This document shows, in pieces, positions 1-11,339 of a stretch of 64,000 nucleotides of DNA; position 1 is the stretch's first letter, and each line of letters starts with the position of its first letter. The translations under genes were made by a program, and so were the position numbers. Origin of the DNA: Carallia brachiata (Eukaryota; Streptophyta; Magnoliopsida; Malpighiales; Rhizophoraceae). The notes below the pieces were generated by a model. The model was not told the DNA's origin and did not search any database. It saw nothing but the letters and a program-made list of their open reading frames with translations. Location of the stretch: NCBI GenBank assembly GCA_021464245.1, contig JADCRB010000030.1, positions 3,922,213 to 3,986,212 of the forward strand, read 5' to 3'.

Positions 1-299
1 TAAACTGATCGACACCTGAGCCTAAAAAAATTCGGCTCATTTCGGCTTGTTTGCAATTCTAGCTGCGAGTTTGGGAAAAATTGAGTTGGCTCCTAATTAT
101 AAAAAGATGACAATTTGAGATTTTTTTTAAAAAATTTTTCTTGCACAAATTGTTTTCTGCTTGAATTTAAAATTATCAAATAAATATGATTATTTTTTTT
201 TGAGAAAAAATAACTATGATTAAATTTAAAAAGTTTATAATTAGGAAGTTTATAACAATTCATTATGGTTAAAATTAAATAATTCACACCAATAAATTT

Positions 300-545
300 G
301 CAAAAAAAAAGGGATAAGTTCCAAAAAATTACCATTTTGTTCTACAAATTAAGCGAAATATTGCAATTCATAAACAACATGATATAATATTCAAAAAGTT
401 TGAAAAAATTAATATCATTATCTTACTTTAGCCAAGTATCATTATTTTTCTACTTAGTTAAAATTAAAAAAAATTGCTTCTATTGAATTTAAAAAAACAA
501 GTATGTTTAATAATTATCAGTTTGTTGCACAAATTAAGAAATATG
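300..545 (+). repeat. AT-rich duplicated block, copy 1
   Basis: This stretch (TTCTACAAATTAAG, then AGCCAAGTATCATTAT, then TTCCAATAAATTAC-like words) matches about 2360-2860 in the same order and orientation. The second copy is longer only because a foldback element sits in it. Seen by eye; divergence is substantial, so the duplication is old. Confidence 0.5.
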
Positions 546-2075
546 CTGAAATTGCTATTAACAACTCTTCGTAGATAATTTGGCATGTGGGTAAAAAATT
601 TTAAGCAAATCAACATCATTTTTTTTGCTTTACTAAGAATTATTATCTGTATGCTTGATCAAAATTAAGTAAGTTGCCTCAATTGAATTCGTAAAAGAAT
701 AGTTATCTTCCAATAAATTACAAGCTTATTCCAACAAACCTTTTAATATTGTTTAATTAAAACTCAATTGATTGGATGAGATTTATACAACATGCTTGAG
801 AATGGAAATACTTGTTTTGTATAATCATAGGCCTTACATAACATCAAAACAAAATTACTTATAAATATGTTTCTATATAAGCTCCCTTAGACATTTGTCT
901 CTGAAACATTGTTCTTATGCATAGGAAAGTGAAATCTCAAAATAGTTTATAATTTTTATTTTTTGGGGTCTACTAACAAATTAAGGACGAAAATTAAGAA
1001 AGTACATTTTTATGTTCAAATTAATTATTGGTCTTTTTTAGTTATCTAATAAAAGAACAAAAGCAAAATTCAAAATAGCAAATTTTAGAAGTAAATAGAG
1101 TACTATGTGAAATAATCACAATATGATGTGCAACAAAAGGAAAAATAAGCAACAAATTGTCCAAGAAAATTAGATAAATTTTCATGTAGAATTCACTAGA
1201 TGTACAATAATTTCTATTGATGTGAAATAAGACTGATATCAAAGTGAAACGAGTAAGCTAGTGCATTCCGTAAGAGTTTATAGCTTGTTACTCAAGCAAT
1301 CAGACTTGTTGCTAATTTAATCAGACTTTCAGGGGAATGCTAGGAAAAAACAAGGAAAAAATTAGTCTTGAAGTTTAAATCCACAATATAGATTTTGTCT
1401 AACCAAATCATCTCATTATAAACTTTTTATGTTAAGGAAAATGACAAGTTGTTGACTTAGTACTGCGTAAGTAGTCAGAATTGTAGTTACCTTGTGATGT
1501 TACTAATGTTTTTTACAATAGGACTTTTCAATACCTTATTTACAAATTAACAAATACTTCCCCCAAAATTATGTTTATACTCATTGTCGAATCAATATTA
1601 AGTTTTTATTTATAACTCATGTCATGTCTCTATAATCATACTTTAGGTAAAACATGTTCTTGAATAAAATTTTGCTTAATTCTCATCGATTCAATAAATG
1701 TGCAACAATAACTATCAAATATGCAATTAAATTATTTAGATGTGCAACAGTTTGATAATGAATTTGCCTATGATTTTGTAATTTGTTACTTATTCTGTCA
1801 ATCTTGTTGCAAATTTAATATGCTCCATTGCACTTTTAATATTTTTGTAGGATTTATTTGTATAAAAATTAAAATTCTGATTTGAACACCAAAATTTCTG
1901 ATTGTATGCTATTTCACTTGATGCACATCGTTTGTGTGTGGATGTACCTGATTAGTTTAACTAATTACATGATACTAATTCATAGGATGACAAAAAGTGA
2001 TATTAGTTCACCTAAAATAGAGAATCATTAATAGTGAATTTAATAAACTTATAAATTCGTGCACAAAATTATTTT

Positions 2076-2150
2076 CTATTCAACAAAATTGCTTTCATTA
2101 GAACATACTGATTCATTCACGTATTCAATCAAAGCAATTTTGTTGAATAG
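2076..2150. repeat. Perfect 20-bp inverted repeat (hairpin)
   Basis: Bases 2076-2095 are the exact reverse complement of 2131-2150, with a 35-nt loop between them; one further outer base pair (2075/2151) also matches. Both arms contain the word GCAATTTTGTTG on one strand. It may be the core of a small foldback element or a transcribed hairpin; no flanking target duplication was identified. Confidence 0.75.
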
Positions 2151-2359
2151 ACAATGTTTGAAAATTGAAATCATATTTTTGTTTGTGCAACAAATTTGTG
2201 CTTTTCTTGTAACATACTATTACACGATTTAGGCTTTCCCATGTCCAATATGTACTTTTTTTCCTTAATAAAATTAGTAGCCTAGTTTCTTGCTCAAATT
2301 AAGAAGTCAATTGCAATTAACCATGGTTAAAATTAAATAAGTCAATTTGATAAAATTTA

Positions 2360-2860
2360 TAAAAGAATAAAGTTTCAGTAAATTATCCTTCTGTTCTACA
2401 AATTAAAAAATTTATAGCAATTCATTATTAATCAGTCTATATAAATAACCTAACACATGACTAGATAAGTTTGAACAAATTAATATTACTATATTACATT
2501 GAGTTTGATTAGATGGACCGAAAAAAAAACGCGAACAAGATGAAAAAATTCTTTTGTGCAACAACTAGTTTATTTGTGCAACAAGACTTAATTTCTGCAA
2601 TGAAAAAATAGATGAAAAAATACTTTCAATTTTATTGCAATAATTCAGTGTTTGGTTGCACAAATAAATCAATTGGTTGCACAAAAAAGTTTCCCGTTTT
2701 TTGCGTCATCTTTTTTTCGTCCACTTAAATTTTTCGTATTGCATTAGCCAAATATCATTGTCTCTTTACTTGGTTAAAATTTGAGTATTACTTCAATTTA
2801 ATTTATAAATTTATAGAAAAAAAATGTTCCAATAAATTACCACATACTTTATTGCGTCAA
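2360..2860 (+). repeat. AT-rich duplicated block, copy 2 (interrupted)
   Basis: Second copy of the block at about 300-545. Homology runs up to about 2500 and resumes at about 2741 (AGCCAAATATCATTG). The gap is filled by the inverted-repeat element at 2501-2736, so this copy records that element's insertion. Confidence 0.5.
2501..2736. mobile_element. Foldback MITE-type element
   Basis: The two halves are imperfect reverse complements. The left half holds GGACCGAAAAAAAA, then TTTTGTGCAACAAC, then TTTATTTGTGCAACAA; the right half holds the reverse complements in reverse order. Flanks TATTACATT (2492-2500) and TATTGCATT (2737-2745) look like a 9-bp target duplication with one difference, as Mutator-type elements make. 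The homologous block at about 300-545 lacks this insert, which supports the boundaries. No coding capacity. Confidence 0.65.
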
Positions 2861-3098
2861 CTAGAAAGTTTGGGGCAGTATGAATGCAGAGGCCAATTAC
2901 CACAACTAGTCGTATACGCAGAGTTATTCTATATTTATTTTCAAGGTTTTGTGCAAATGTTATTTAAAATGGTTTTTTTATTATTTTTTGTGAGAAAATT
3001 ATATTGAATAAATAAAAAGATTAGAATTAACTTATAGGAATCCATTACAATGATCCTAAAATAACAATTTTCTTTTGAATATATACTACTCATAAGTA

Positions 3099-3690
3099 AG
3101 GTTGTTAAAATCGAGATTCTGCTTAAGATCATTTTGGGACTGTTAGAATCGAATCATATGATCGAATCTTAAAATCGTAAGATTCTATTAAAATTAAAAA
3201 AAGTGAAAAATATCAATTAAAATGTAATCTTTAAATTTTAAGCATTCTATAAATTTTTTAGATTAAAATTCAAGTATAACCATATATATGGACAATTCAA
3301 ATATGTTTTTTGATTACTAATCCATAGTGTTCAACGGCACACAAAATTATATGTTTATCACAATTCGCACATGTACTTGACACTTCTTCAACATTTTCTC
3401 CATAAGTTTATGACGCCATAAAATTACTTTGTGATGCATTTGATGCTTTTACAAAATTGAAATGTTATGTGCACCGAATATACCGAGTCTAATAAAAAAA
3501 TAATTAATTTTTTTAAAAAAATTTTCATACCAAAAGGCGTACACACCTATTAAAAATTTAAAATATTTTTTGTATTGTTTTAAAAAAATTAAAAGGAAGA
3601 AAAAAGTTTTGTAACAAATTTTATGAAATGTGTACACTCTATGTTTTAAGATATGATCTTACTATTTAAATCGCAATTTTAACAACCATT
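3099..3690. mobile_element. MULE-type MITE with 9-bp target duplication
   Basis: The left end reads GGTTGTTAAAATCGAGATT and the right end, on the opposite strand, GGTTGTTAAAATTGCGATT. The element is flanked on both sides by the identical 9-mer TCATAAGTA (3090-3098 and 3691-3699). A 9-bp duplication with terminal inverted repeats is the signature of Mutator-like elements. At about 590 bp with no domain-bearing ORF it is non-autonomous. A 62-codon frame inside it has no recognisable content. Confidence 0.8.
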
Positions 3691-4399
3691 TCATAAGTAC
3701 GGAATTTCATAGTTTCAATATCTAATTTACATGATGAGCATTTAAATTCTTTTTCTGCTTTTAAATTGTACATTCACATCTAGTCTTTGTTCTAGTGACC
3801 ATCGAGTTAGCATCAAGTGAAGAATCAATAACTTTTATTTACTTTTAGGTATTGACAACCAAGAAAAAAATTATGCTCCCATCAGAAATATAATCCTTAA
3901 GGAAAAAGAGCATATATACAACAAGAGATCCTCACTTGAGCACCAAAGTTCAGTCTTCCCATTTTTTGATTGAGTTTACAGGCCCATGCACATAATCAAC
4001 CAATATTTTTTTGAATACCAACCAGTAGCTTATGAAAGATAGCACCAGCGAACATCCTCCCAATAACAAAGCTAAAAATAAAAACCATTGAGCATAGATA
4101 AGCACAGCTGAATTGCACACTCTCTTGTATGCATCTTCTCTAGGATTGACAAGAACTCACTGCAATAAAAGAAAATGTAAACTTTTTTGCATTTCGTGCA
4201 CATATAAGAAAATGTAAATTTTTCCAAAGTAACACAATTAATACTTTATTATGAAATATCTCTCTATGAGTATGGAAATAGCACAATAGAGCCTACGTGA
4301 AACAAATGCAATTGCATTAGGTTTTATAACCGAAATAAAATAATTAAACATAATATATTACATGGAAATATATATAAGGATAAGAAAAAGTACATTACT

Positions 4400-4588
4400 C
4401 GAATTTTTCTTTGCCCAATTTTTTGCTCAGATGTAACGAGTCTTTAATTATCTGCAACTACAGTTATACTTTCTGCAACAAAAAAAAGAAGCACGATTTT
4501 TTTTTTTTGTTGCAAAAAATATTACTATAGTTGCTAAAAAATGTAGACCTATTGTATTTGAGTAAAAAATAAGGCAAAAAATTTCAAG
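4400..4588. mobile_element. Small foldback element
   Basis: The left arm from 4401 (TTTTTCTTTGCC, then ATTTTTTGCTCA) is matched in inverted orientation by the right arm ending near 4588 (TGAGTAAAAAAT, then GGCAAAAAATTTC). Inner arms containing TTCTGCAAC and GTTGCA also pair. It resembles the element at 2501-2736 in its GCAACA words. No clear target duplication was seen, so the exact ends are uncertain. Confidence 0.5.
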
Positions 4589-4914
4589 ATTTGTACCAAT
4601 GCCCCTTTTTTAAAGGAAAAAGCTTCGGCTCTTTACCGTCCGATAGCACAATGCCTCTAACAAATAAATTGGTAAACCTGACATTTTTCCTAAGTTTAGA
4701 ATCACATGAGTTTTTATATGCAAACTATATCATTGGAAAACTAAAGCAAACAGTAAAACCATGTAAAACTTCCAAATGAAAGTAATTTTTTTTTAGTTCC
4801 AAAAGAAAGCAACAACGGCTACATATGATCCCACTAATCCACCAAACATGAATGTGAGATGAATTCGAACATGATGAAGATGCTTAAACACAGGACCATC
4901 TCTGAGAACTTGGC

Positions 4915-5278
4915 CCTTTACATCATTTACTTGTGCATCATCCATAAACTCCATGATTAACAACTTTGATGTACTTTAAAATTCCAATGCACCTTCGGTG
5001 CATAAACATAGTTAGCAATATGAGGAGATAACTTTCGGAAATTGTCCAAGTAGTTCTCTCTATTCTTGGCCTCCACCAAAAATTCTAGTTCCTGATGGCC
5101 ATATGCAAAACTAATCAAACCCCATGATTCGTTTACAATGAAAAATAATTAAATAAAATAATGCAGGTTTGCACAGTACTGAAGGTATGTGAAAACAAAA
5201 TTTCTGGAAAAACTGCTTTATCGAGAAACTCTCAAACTTGCCTTGGGTAAACTTTTACTCATTTTATCTACCAACCAT
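4915..5278 (-). pseudogene. ABC1/ADCK (UbiB-type) kinase gene fragment
   Basis: Two exon-like pieces on the minus strand match the plant ABC1K/ADCK family of organellar atypical kinases. Bases 5242-5278 encode RWLVDKMSKSLPK, preceded by a CAG acceptor and followed by GCAAGT, a possible GC-AG intron. Bases 5091 down to about 4915 encode ELEFLVEAKN, then NFRKLSPHIANYVYAPKVHW and, after a one-base frameshift near 4984, STSKLLIMEFMD and AQVNDV. In the family these segments are contiguous and precede the second half of the kinase domain. Nothing recognisable from the family precedes or follows, so this is a truncated, frameshifted remnant. The coding-like stretch at about 4800-4914 (LRDGPVFKHLHHVRIHLTFM) is not recognised. 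Confidence 0.65.
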
Positions 5279-7772
5279 CTGCAGTTGTAGCCGAGAAAAC
5301 ATCAATTAGCACTACCATTTAAGAATATACAATTGCCCTCTCATTAATAGTCAAGAGAAAGGCACATCCCCACAAAATTACAAAATACTTTACATACTAT
5401 TGCAAACACAGTCCATATACATGACCATACTTCCCTATCTTCGCTAATGATGACAATCTGTATAAAGAAATAGAAGACTGAGGGAATATTTGTTGGGCAT
5501 TAAACCATCTAAAATATACCTAGAATCAAAAGAAGGGAAAAGCTAGTGTAGGGTGTTTACTAGAAAACCCACAACAACTTTATCTGCAACAGCAGTATCG
5601 GTCATGTGGGTATGCTGAACCTCAATATCAAAAGGAGTAGTCATTCGTTTATTTATTTTGATCAAGCAACTAGAATGTCAACAAGCATGAAACCCAAAAT
5701 AATGATGTTGTCCAAGTGTCAGTTTTTTCATATGCAAATGTCCATTGACAGACATAGATTTGAAATGTTTAAGTTTCACAAAATATACAACATTGTCTAA
5801 ACCAAACTTTGTCTTAATAATAATTCCATGTTCACACAAAGTGCCTCGCATTATTGAACTAATGCAAATCAATAAGTTTCTTGAGAAAAAAGCCATTAAG
5901 AGATCTGAACTGGGAGTGCATGTGATTCAACAATTGAGTAAACAAGACACAAAACTTGGATTACACTTCAGAGTAACAAATCAGTTGCAATGAAAACTAA
6001 TCAAATGTTAGGAAAAAAAGAGAGAAAAATATAGGAAAATAAAACTCCAAAATTCTAAAGCTGAAAAATAAACAAACGAGAGGGAAATAGCCTAACAGGT
6101 ACTCACTACCAGCGACAGAGGTCTTGAATTGTTCAAGAGCATAACCAGTCAACGAACAAACTTTTTTTTTTCTTTTTTTGAGAAGGTCAACGAACAAACT
6201 TAAGATCTCAATAATTCGCACTTTCTAGCACTCATATTGTGAAATTCATATCTCAGCGGATTATATACGCCTTACCGAGCCAAAAATTAGAGAACCCTTC
6301 CCCCCAAAAGCTCTAACTTTTATCATACAACAATGCTTCAAATCACGATCATGCGCTACCAATCAAAAAATTCAAAGAAAATTCAACTTTTTGAGCTTCA
6401 AAATTCGTGATTACGGGATATAAACGCCTTACCAAGTCAAAATATCTTAACGCCGTGGACTGTGTTTCACCCATATATGGCTGCATTGATTGAAGAAAAC
6501 ACAGCAGCCCAAGCAATTTCAGTGGCAGTTTCCTTCTACCATCGCTTCACCTTAATGCTGAAAAATAAACAAAGTCCCCAATAAGAGCCCAAGAAAATAA
6601 AACTCAACTCATGCAATTAAGGAAAAATGAAAACAACATAAAAATAAAAATCTTTTCAAATAGGGAAAGTCACAAAAATTGAAGATTTTTGCGAAAATGC
6701 CGTCGATGGGTTTGCGTCGGAGCACCTAAGCGTTTGGGCTCCTCAAAGGCAGGTGTTGATGGCGGTGTCGCCTGTGTTCTTCGCTCCAGCCGTCTTTTTG
6801 GTCAGATCCTGCTGTTGAATACAATGAGGTCAAGAAAGAAGGCTAGTGGTGGTGGCAACGACGATTGGCTTTAATTGAAGAAAACCAACAATAATAATAG
6901 TAAAATCAAGTTGGGACCTTCGGATTTCATGAATCATCTGAAATTATTGGGGTAATTTGAATGATTTCTGCGGATGGGAAAAGGGAAGCTCAAGGAAAAA
7001 AGATGGGATGAGGCGTGGGTGGCCGACTGAGAGAAAAATCTAATAGGATTAAGTTTTCTTCTCCATTCTTTTAATTTAAAAAATAATAATAAAATAAATT
7101 AACAGATTCCGACGCTCCTCTACCGAATTTGAATTTCAAATTTCGCAAATGTAAAACACCACGTTTGCTGCATCCTGTTTCTTTTACTACATTAATAATA
7201 TTTTTTTAATCGTAGGACCCACAGTCCACCTGCAGTATGGATGGCGTTGGGCATTGCAGTATGCCCATGTAATGACCCTCCTTTCAATTTGCAGACTTTG
7301 ACAGGGAGACACAACAAGCATAGCACTATGCATTGGAATTTGATCGTGGATACTAAGCTGGTGGACAATCGCGTCAGATGGGTATTAAATTTATTAAATT
7401 TTTATATTTTTTAACAAAAGTATCTTTTTTTAAAAAGAGAAATATTTAGTAATTTTATTTAAATAATTTTAAAATAAATAATACAGTTTAATTAATAATA
7501 TTTGATAATTTATATATTTTTTTATTTTTTTAAATTTAATTATTTAACAGTTAATTAATTTTCACTAAATTTTTTCTTTTAAAAAAAAAAATATTAATAA
7601 CGTGGTATGCTGAGTTATCCAAGGTATTATAACCTTAATAACGGAGAAATCATTTTGGTGCCGCATGTACACACTTAACGATGAAATTGGCAGATACGCC
7701 ATATAAGACTAACGGACTAAACAATGTGGATGGATTTATAAAAAACACGTTTTGGACAGAAATTAATATAGT
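5279..7772. other. Intergenic, no supported gene
   Basis: No recognisable domain in either strand. The more GC-rich part at 6.68-6.88 kb carries a 61-codon plus-strand frame rich in Gly, Ser and Arg with no family match; it could be the leader of a lost gene. At about 6.09-6.16 kb the minus strand could encode LTGYALEQFKTSVAG, next to a GTGAGT-like donor, but no companion exons were found. 7.38-7.77 kb is plain AT-rich DNA. Confidence 0.4.
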
Positions 7773-8560
7773 TGTAACGGGAGTAAATTTTAAGTCTGTA
7801 ATAGTTACATTTGAAAATATAAAAATAAATTATAAATAAAAATTTAAAATAAAAGAAAATTTACGTGGGGTCGCTCTTCGTGATTGCTCTGATTATTGTT
7901 CCCTTTTTAACTCCGTTAAGGGCTACACGAACTTGATCTTGCCAGAAATAATTTCCATAGCTTTATCTTGAATTGAGTAAAATGAAACTGAATCTGGTTT
8001 GGACGTTTAGACTACGGTTAAGAACCGCAGAAACCTGATATAAGCCGATCTGCCTTAATTTCACCGAGAGTCGAAAGGACTTGTTCACGGATGAAATGCC
8101 TGAATTTGTTGAGGGCCGTATAAGGTTTGATTTCAGCCGGATTTGTAATATTTTGATATTTTCAGATTTATATTCTTACAAATTCAGGTTTAAAGCGATC
8201 AGAGAATATAAACCCAAAAATAACTTTAGAAATGGAAACATCAAATTTTTGGGGTTTACTCCTAAAATATCTTTCAAAAAGGAGTTAGGAGACTATACTG
8301 CAGAGTAAAAATACGTAGGAAAAGGAGAAATTTTCTTGAGAGATTTTCAATTTTTTTTTTCTCTCAAAATTTTTGGATTTTTTTGTTTATGAATTTGCTG
8401 AATATATTTTGAACTGGAAGGCGAGAGCCTATTTATATGACTCCTTTCCCATATGAACATCATATGAGAAAAGAATCTTTTTTCCCTTTTTTTTCTTTGG
8501 GTCGGCGTTGCCAATTTTGAATTTGACTCTTTCTTTTCTTTTCTTTTTTTTTTGTTTACA
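7773..8560 (-). repeat. Lone LTR (Tat-type gypsy-related family), minus orientation
   Basis: On the minus strand this runs from TGTAAACAAA (8560) to CCCGTTACA (7773), the same terminal words as the solo LTR at 47659-48491. It shares with it a TATA-like CATATAAATAGGC (about 8432), TACTCTGCAGTATA, AGATATTT next to the words for plant LTR R regions, and repeated GGATCAAGT/CGGCCCT-like units. The flanking five bases (ATAGT, TTTGA) do not match, so either the ends are eroded or it is a fragment of a longer element rather than a clean solo LTR. A 75-codon plus-strand frame inside it is an accident. Confidence 0.7.
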
Positions 8561-8879
8561 TTTGAAAAACGTATTTACAATAGTCAATAAAATATTATGT
8601 ATGAAATTAATCTTGAGGCATATTTAAAAGAGTACTGTTTAGTAATTGGATAAAATTTGTTGAAAGAATTTTCATATTACAACTTACTGAATTTATTGTA
8701 CAACAGCCTGAATTACAAGCATAACGAAGGAAAAATAAAAAAAACACTACGTTTTATTGCACTTATAATTCACATAATTGTATAACGAATTTAATGAATT
8801 ACAATCTGAAAATTCTTCCGACAATTTTGGCTCCGGACAACAAACTTTTTCCGATTTAAAATCTATGTATTCCATCAAA

Positions 8880-9558
8880 AATAGTGAGAGTTATGGCAAT
8901 GAGAGTCTTACTATCGATAAGACCAACAAAGAGTAAACAAAATAAAGGTTAAGGCTCCATGCAAAATCGTTTAAAATTATATTTCTTTTTCGGTTATATT
9001 CAAACTATTTTAGACATTATTTTTTTCTGTATATTCAACGTTTTTTTTGAAAAATAATAATTATGATAAGATTAAAAAAAAAAGGAAAAACAGGAGAGAA
9101 ACCGCACACAAAGAATTGGACACCAAGAAAAAAGAAGAAACAAGCAAATGGGTCACTATTGGTGGACTGTAGCGTGGTGTTGTGCGGGAAATTTTAGTAC
9201 TTTTTAATGGATTGTCTCTTACTGTGTGTTTGGTTTTCAATTGCTAATTGTTATTATTATTATTTATTATAATTGTTGTTACTTTTTACTATTGCATATG
9301 GATAAAATAAATTATAATATTTGATTAAATTACTGATTAAATAGATAAAATGATCATTTTAAATATTATATTTTTTATTATAATAAATAATCTTTAAACT
9401 CTCTTTAATATAAACTAATCTTATGATGTATTTATAGATAAAAATTTGTTTAACTTTAAAATCAACTATAATTTATATTAAATATATAAAAAAATTTGGT
9501 GATTATTTACATAAATAATGATATTACTTTTAATTATATAAATTACCATTGACACAGT
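8880..9558 (+). repeat. Fragment of the BBE-locus repeat unit
   Basis: Shares order and orientation with about 56.69-57.17 kb: GAGAGTCTTA, then GGTTAAGGCTCCATG versus GTTAAGGTTCCATG, then TTTCGGTTATATTCA, then GAATTGGACAC, then a GGCAAA/AGCAAATGGG stretch. So the distal flank of the BBE-like gene unit exists at least once more here, cut off by the LTR element that starts at 9559. Confidence 0.6.
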
Positions 9559-10442
9559 TGTAGACACATAAAAAATAAAAATAAAAAAAAGAGAGAGATT
9601 CAAAGGTTGGTAAACTGACCTTTGAAACTTCAAAGATCGGTTTGTCGACCTTTGAATGATAATAATATTAAAAAAAAAAGTCAGTTCCGCAGTGGCCATT
9701 CCATGGCCTATAAATAGGCCATGGAAATGGCCAGCCGAGAGAAGTGAGGCGGAATTGGAAGCAAAGTATTATAATTCCTTTGTTTTCATTTTTTCTTGCT
9801 ATGTTTTCGTATTTTAGGCATATGTTCTCTGAACTCCGTTAAGAGAGATATTTCATATCAAAAACTCAAAATATTTAATATACTCATTTTTAAGTATATT
9901 TTGGGTTTTTACACTCCAGTCGCCGCTAATTGGAATCTACAAGAGTAAAAATTCTAAATATTAAAATATTAAACATTCGTGTGGGATTAATCGTCCTACA
10001 GCCCTCAGTGAAATCAGTTCATCTAAAATCAAGCGCTTACGGTCCTCAGTAGAGATAAATAGTCCTAGTGAGAGCAAGTCTCGGCCCTCAGAGGGGTCAA
10101 ATCAGTCCATCTGATATTAAACTCATACGACCATCGTCGGAATCAAGCCAATCAGATTGAGATCAAGTTTTTATGACCCTCACCGGAGTTGTGGCATCCC
10201 CCTTAGATCAAGTCTCGGCTTTCATTGAAATTTATTTCCTACTGTTCAAGATCACGCCGTGAAAATTTATCCCTTTCTGTCGAAATCAAACCTCCGTGGC
10301 CCTTGACGACATAAAAAAAGAGTATTAATCAGAATATCACACAAAGATAGACTCTATATAAATTTTAAATTCATATTTGTAATTTATATATGTATTTTCG
10401 AAGTGTAATTGTTTTAGGTTTGAAACTTACGGTCCCATCACA
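9559..10442 (+). repeat. Left LTR of the 9.56-kb element
   Basis: Begins TGTAGACACA and ends CCCATCACA. It contains a near-perfect palindrome (9691-9732) centred on CCTATAAATAGG, the likely TATA box. Downstream, from about 9.99 to 10.2 kb, imperfect units of roughly 36-40 bp repeat the words GGCCCTCAGTG and ATCTGAGATCAAG. It aligns along its length with the LTRs at 12451 and 16653. Confidence 0.8.
9691..9732 (+). promoter_or_regulatory. LTR promoter: TATA box inside a palindrome
   Basis: CTATAAATAG sits at the centre of near-complementary arms (GTGGCCATTCCATGG and CCATGGAAATGGCC; one extra A on the right arm). The same design is conserved in the other LTR copies and is perfect at 16784-16827. 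Confidence 0.6.
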
Positions 10443-10849
10443 AATTTTGGTATGTTCGGTGGGATCTCTCTACCTCTCATCTTTTACTCAATAAAACAAA
10501 AAAAAGAAGTTGGTGGCATAATGGCCATTTGGCCATGAAATGGCCAACACCAATACAACTCCGGGAGCAAAAAGAAAAAAAAAATAGGGGCAAGAATCTG
10601 GCGCTTCACTCGCACTAAGGAAGAGTAAGGCTTCATCTGCCCGCAAAAAGATGATTGCTCCATCGTCTGTATCAACTACCCTACCTGAGTATGCAGGTCT
10701 ATAAATTCGTGCATGGACACAGTTCCTCACTGCCCAAAAAAATTAAAATAGAGTAACTGTCACTCACACAATAGTAAAATCTCTCATTTGACTCTGTTAC
10801 TGAATGGAGAACTCGACCGTCTATCCCGATAGAAGTTGGGGGCAAGGTG

Positions 10850-11262
10850 TCAAGTCAAAGTTCAAATCCTCAACTAGGGCTCAAACCCAGACGTAAAGCC
10901 AAAATCCAAATCCTGGTCTGAATTCCAAATCCAGATTCAAGGGTAAAGTCCGAATTCCAACTCAAAACCAAAATCTAAATTTCAGTTCAAAGTTTAAATT
11001 CAGACCTAAATCTAAAGCTTAAATCAAAACTCGGGTTCAAAACTCCAACTTAAATTCTAGCCTAAAGTCCAAATCCATATTCCCGGATAGACCTCAAACT
11101 CGGGTTCAAAATTTAAACTCAAACTTCAGATCAAAGTCCAAATCTGGACTCAAATCCAAAATCTCAAATCTAAACTCAGGCTCAAAACTCAAATCCAAAT
11201 TCTGATCCAAAGTTCAAATCTAGATTTTGGGGCAAAACCCAAATCTTAACTCATAACCCCAG
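10850..11262 (+). repeat. Degenerate short tandem array (AAATCC/ACTC type)
   Basis: Irregular units of about 20-30 bp built from AAATCCAAA, CTCAAACTC, GGCTCAAA and AAAGTTCAAATC. The reverse complement of the same word set occurs at about 61050-61290 in the gypsy element (GGGTTTAAGTTTTGG, TTTGGATTTGGG). No coding capacity is expected. Confidence 0.75.
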
Positions 11263-11339
11263 TTGACAACTACAACAGCAGTAAAACAATAGACTCATTG
11301 CCCGCACAAGCATAAGAGGCGATACGACAATAATAACAA

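Larger units (their letters stand above)
1..2500. other. AT-rich intergenic DNA, no gene seen
   Basis: Very AT-rich with many homopolymer runs. Open frames here are short and show no recognisable domain. The words TTGCACAAAT and GTGCAACAAA recur from about 0.5 to 2.7 kb on both strands, which suggests old, decayed repeat DNA. Nothing else can be supported apart from the repeats and hairpin listed separately. Confidence 0.6.

Noticed and set aside
6689..6874. 61-codon plus-strand frame with Arg/Gly-rich ends
   Set aside because: GC-richer than its surroundings and could be a gene leader, but no domain, partner exon or homologue can be named.
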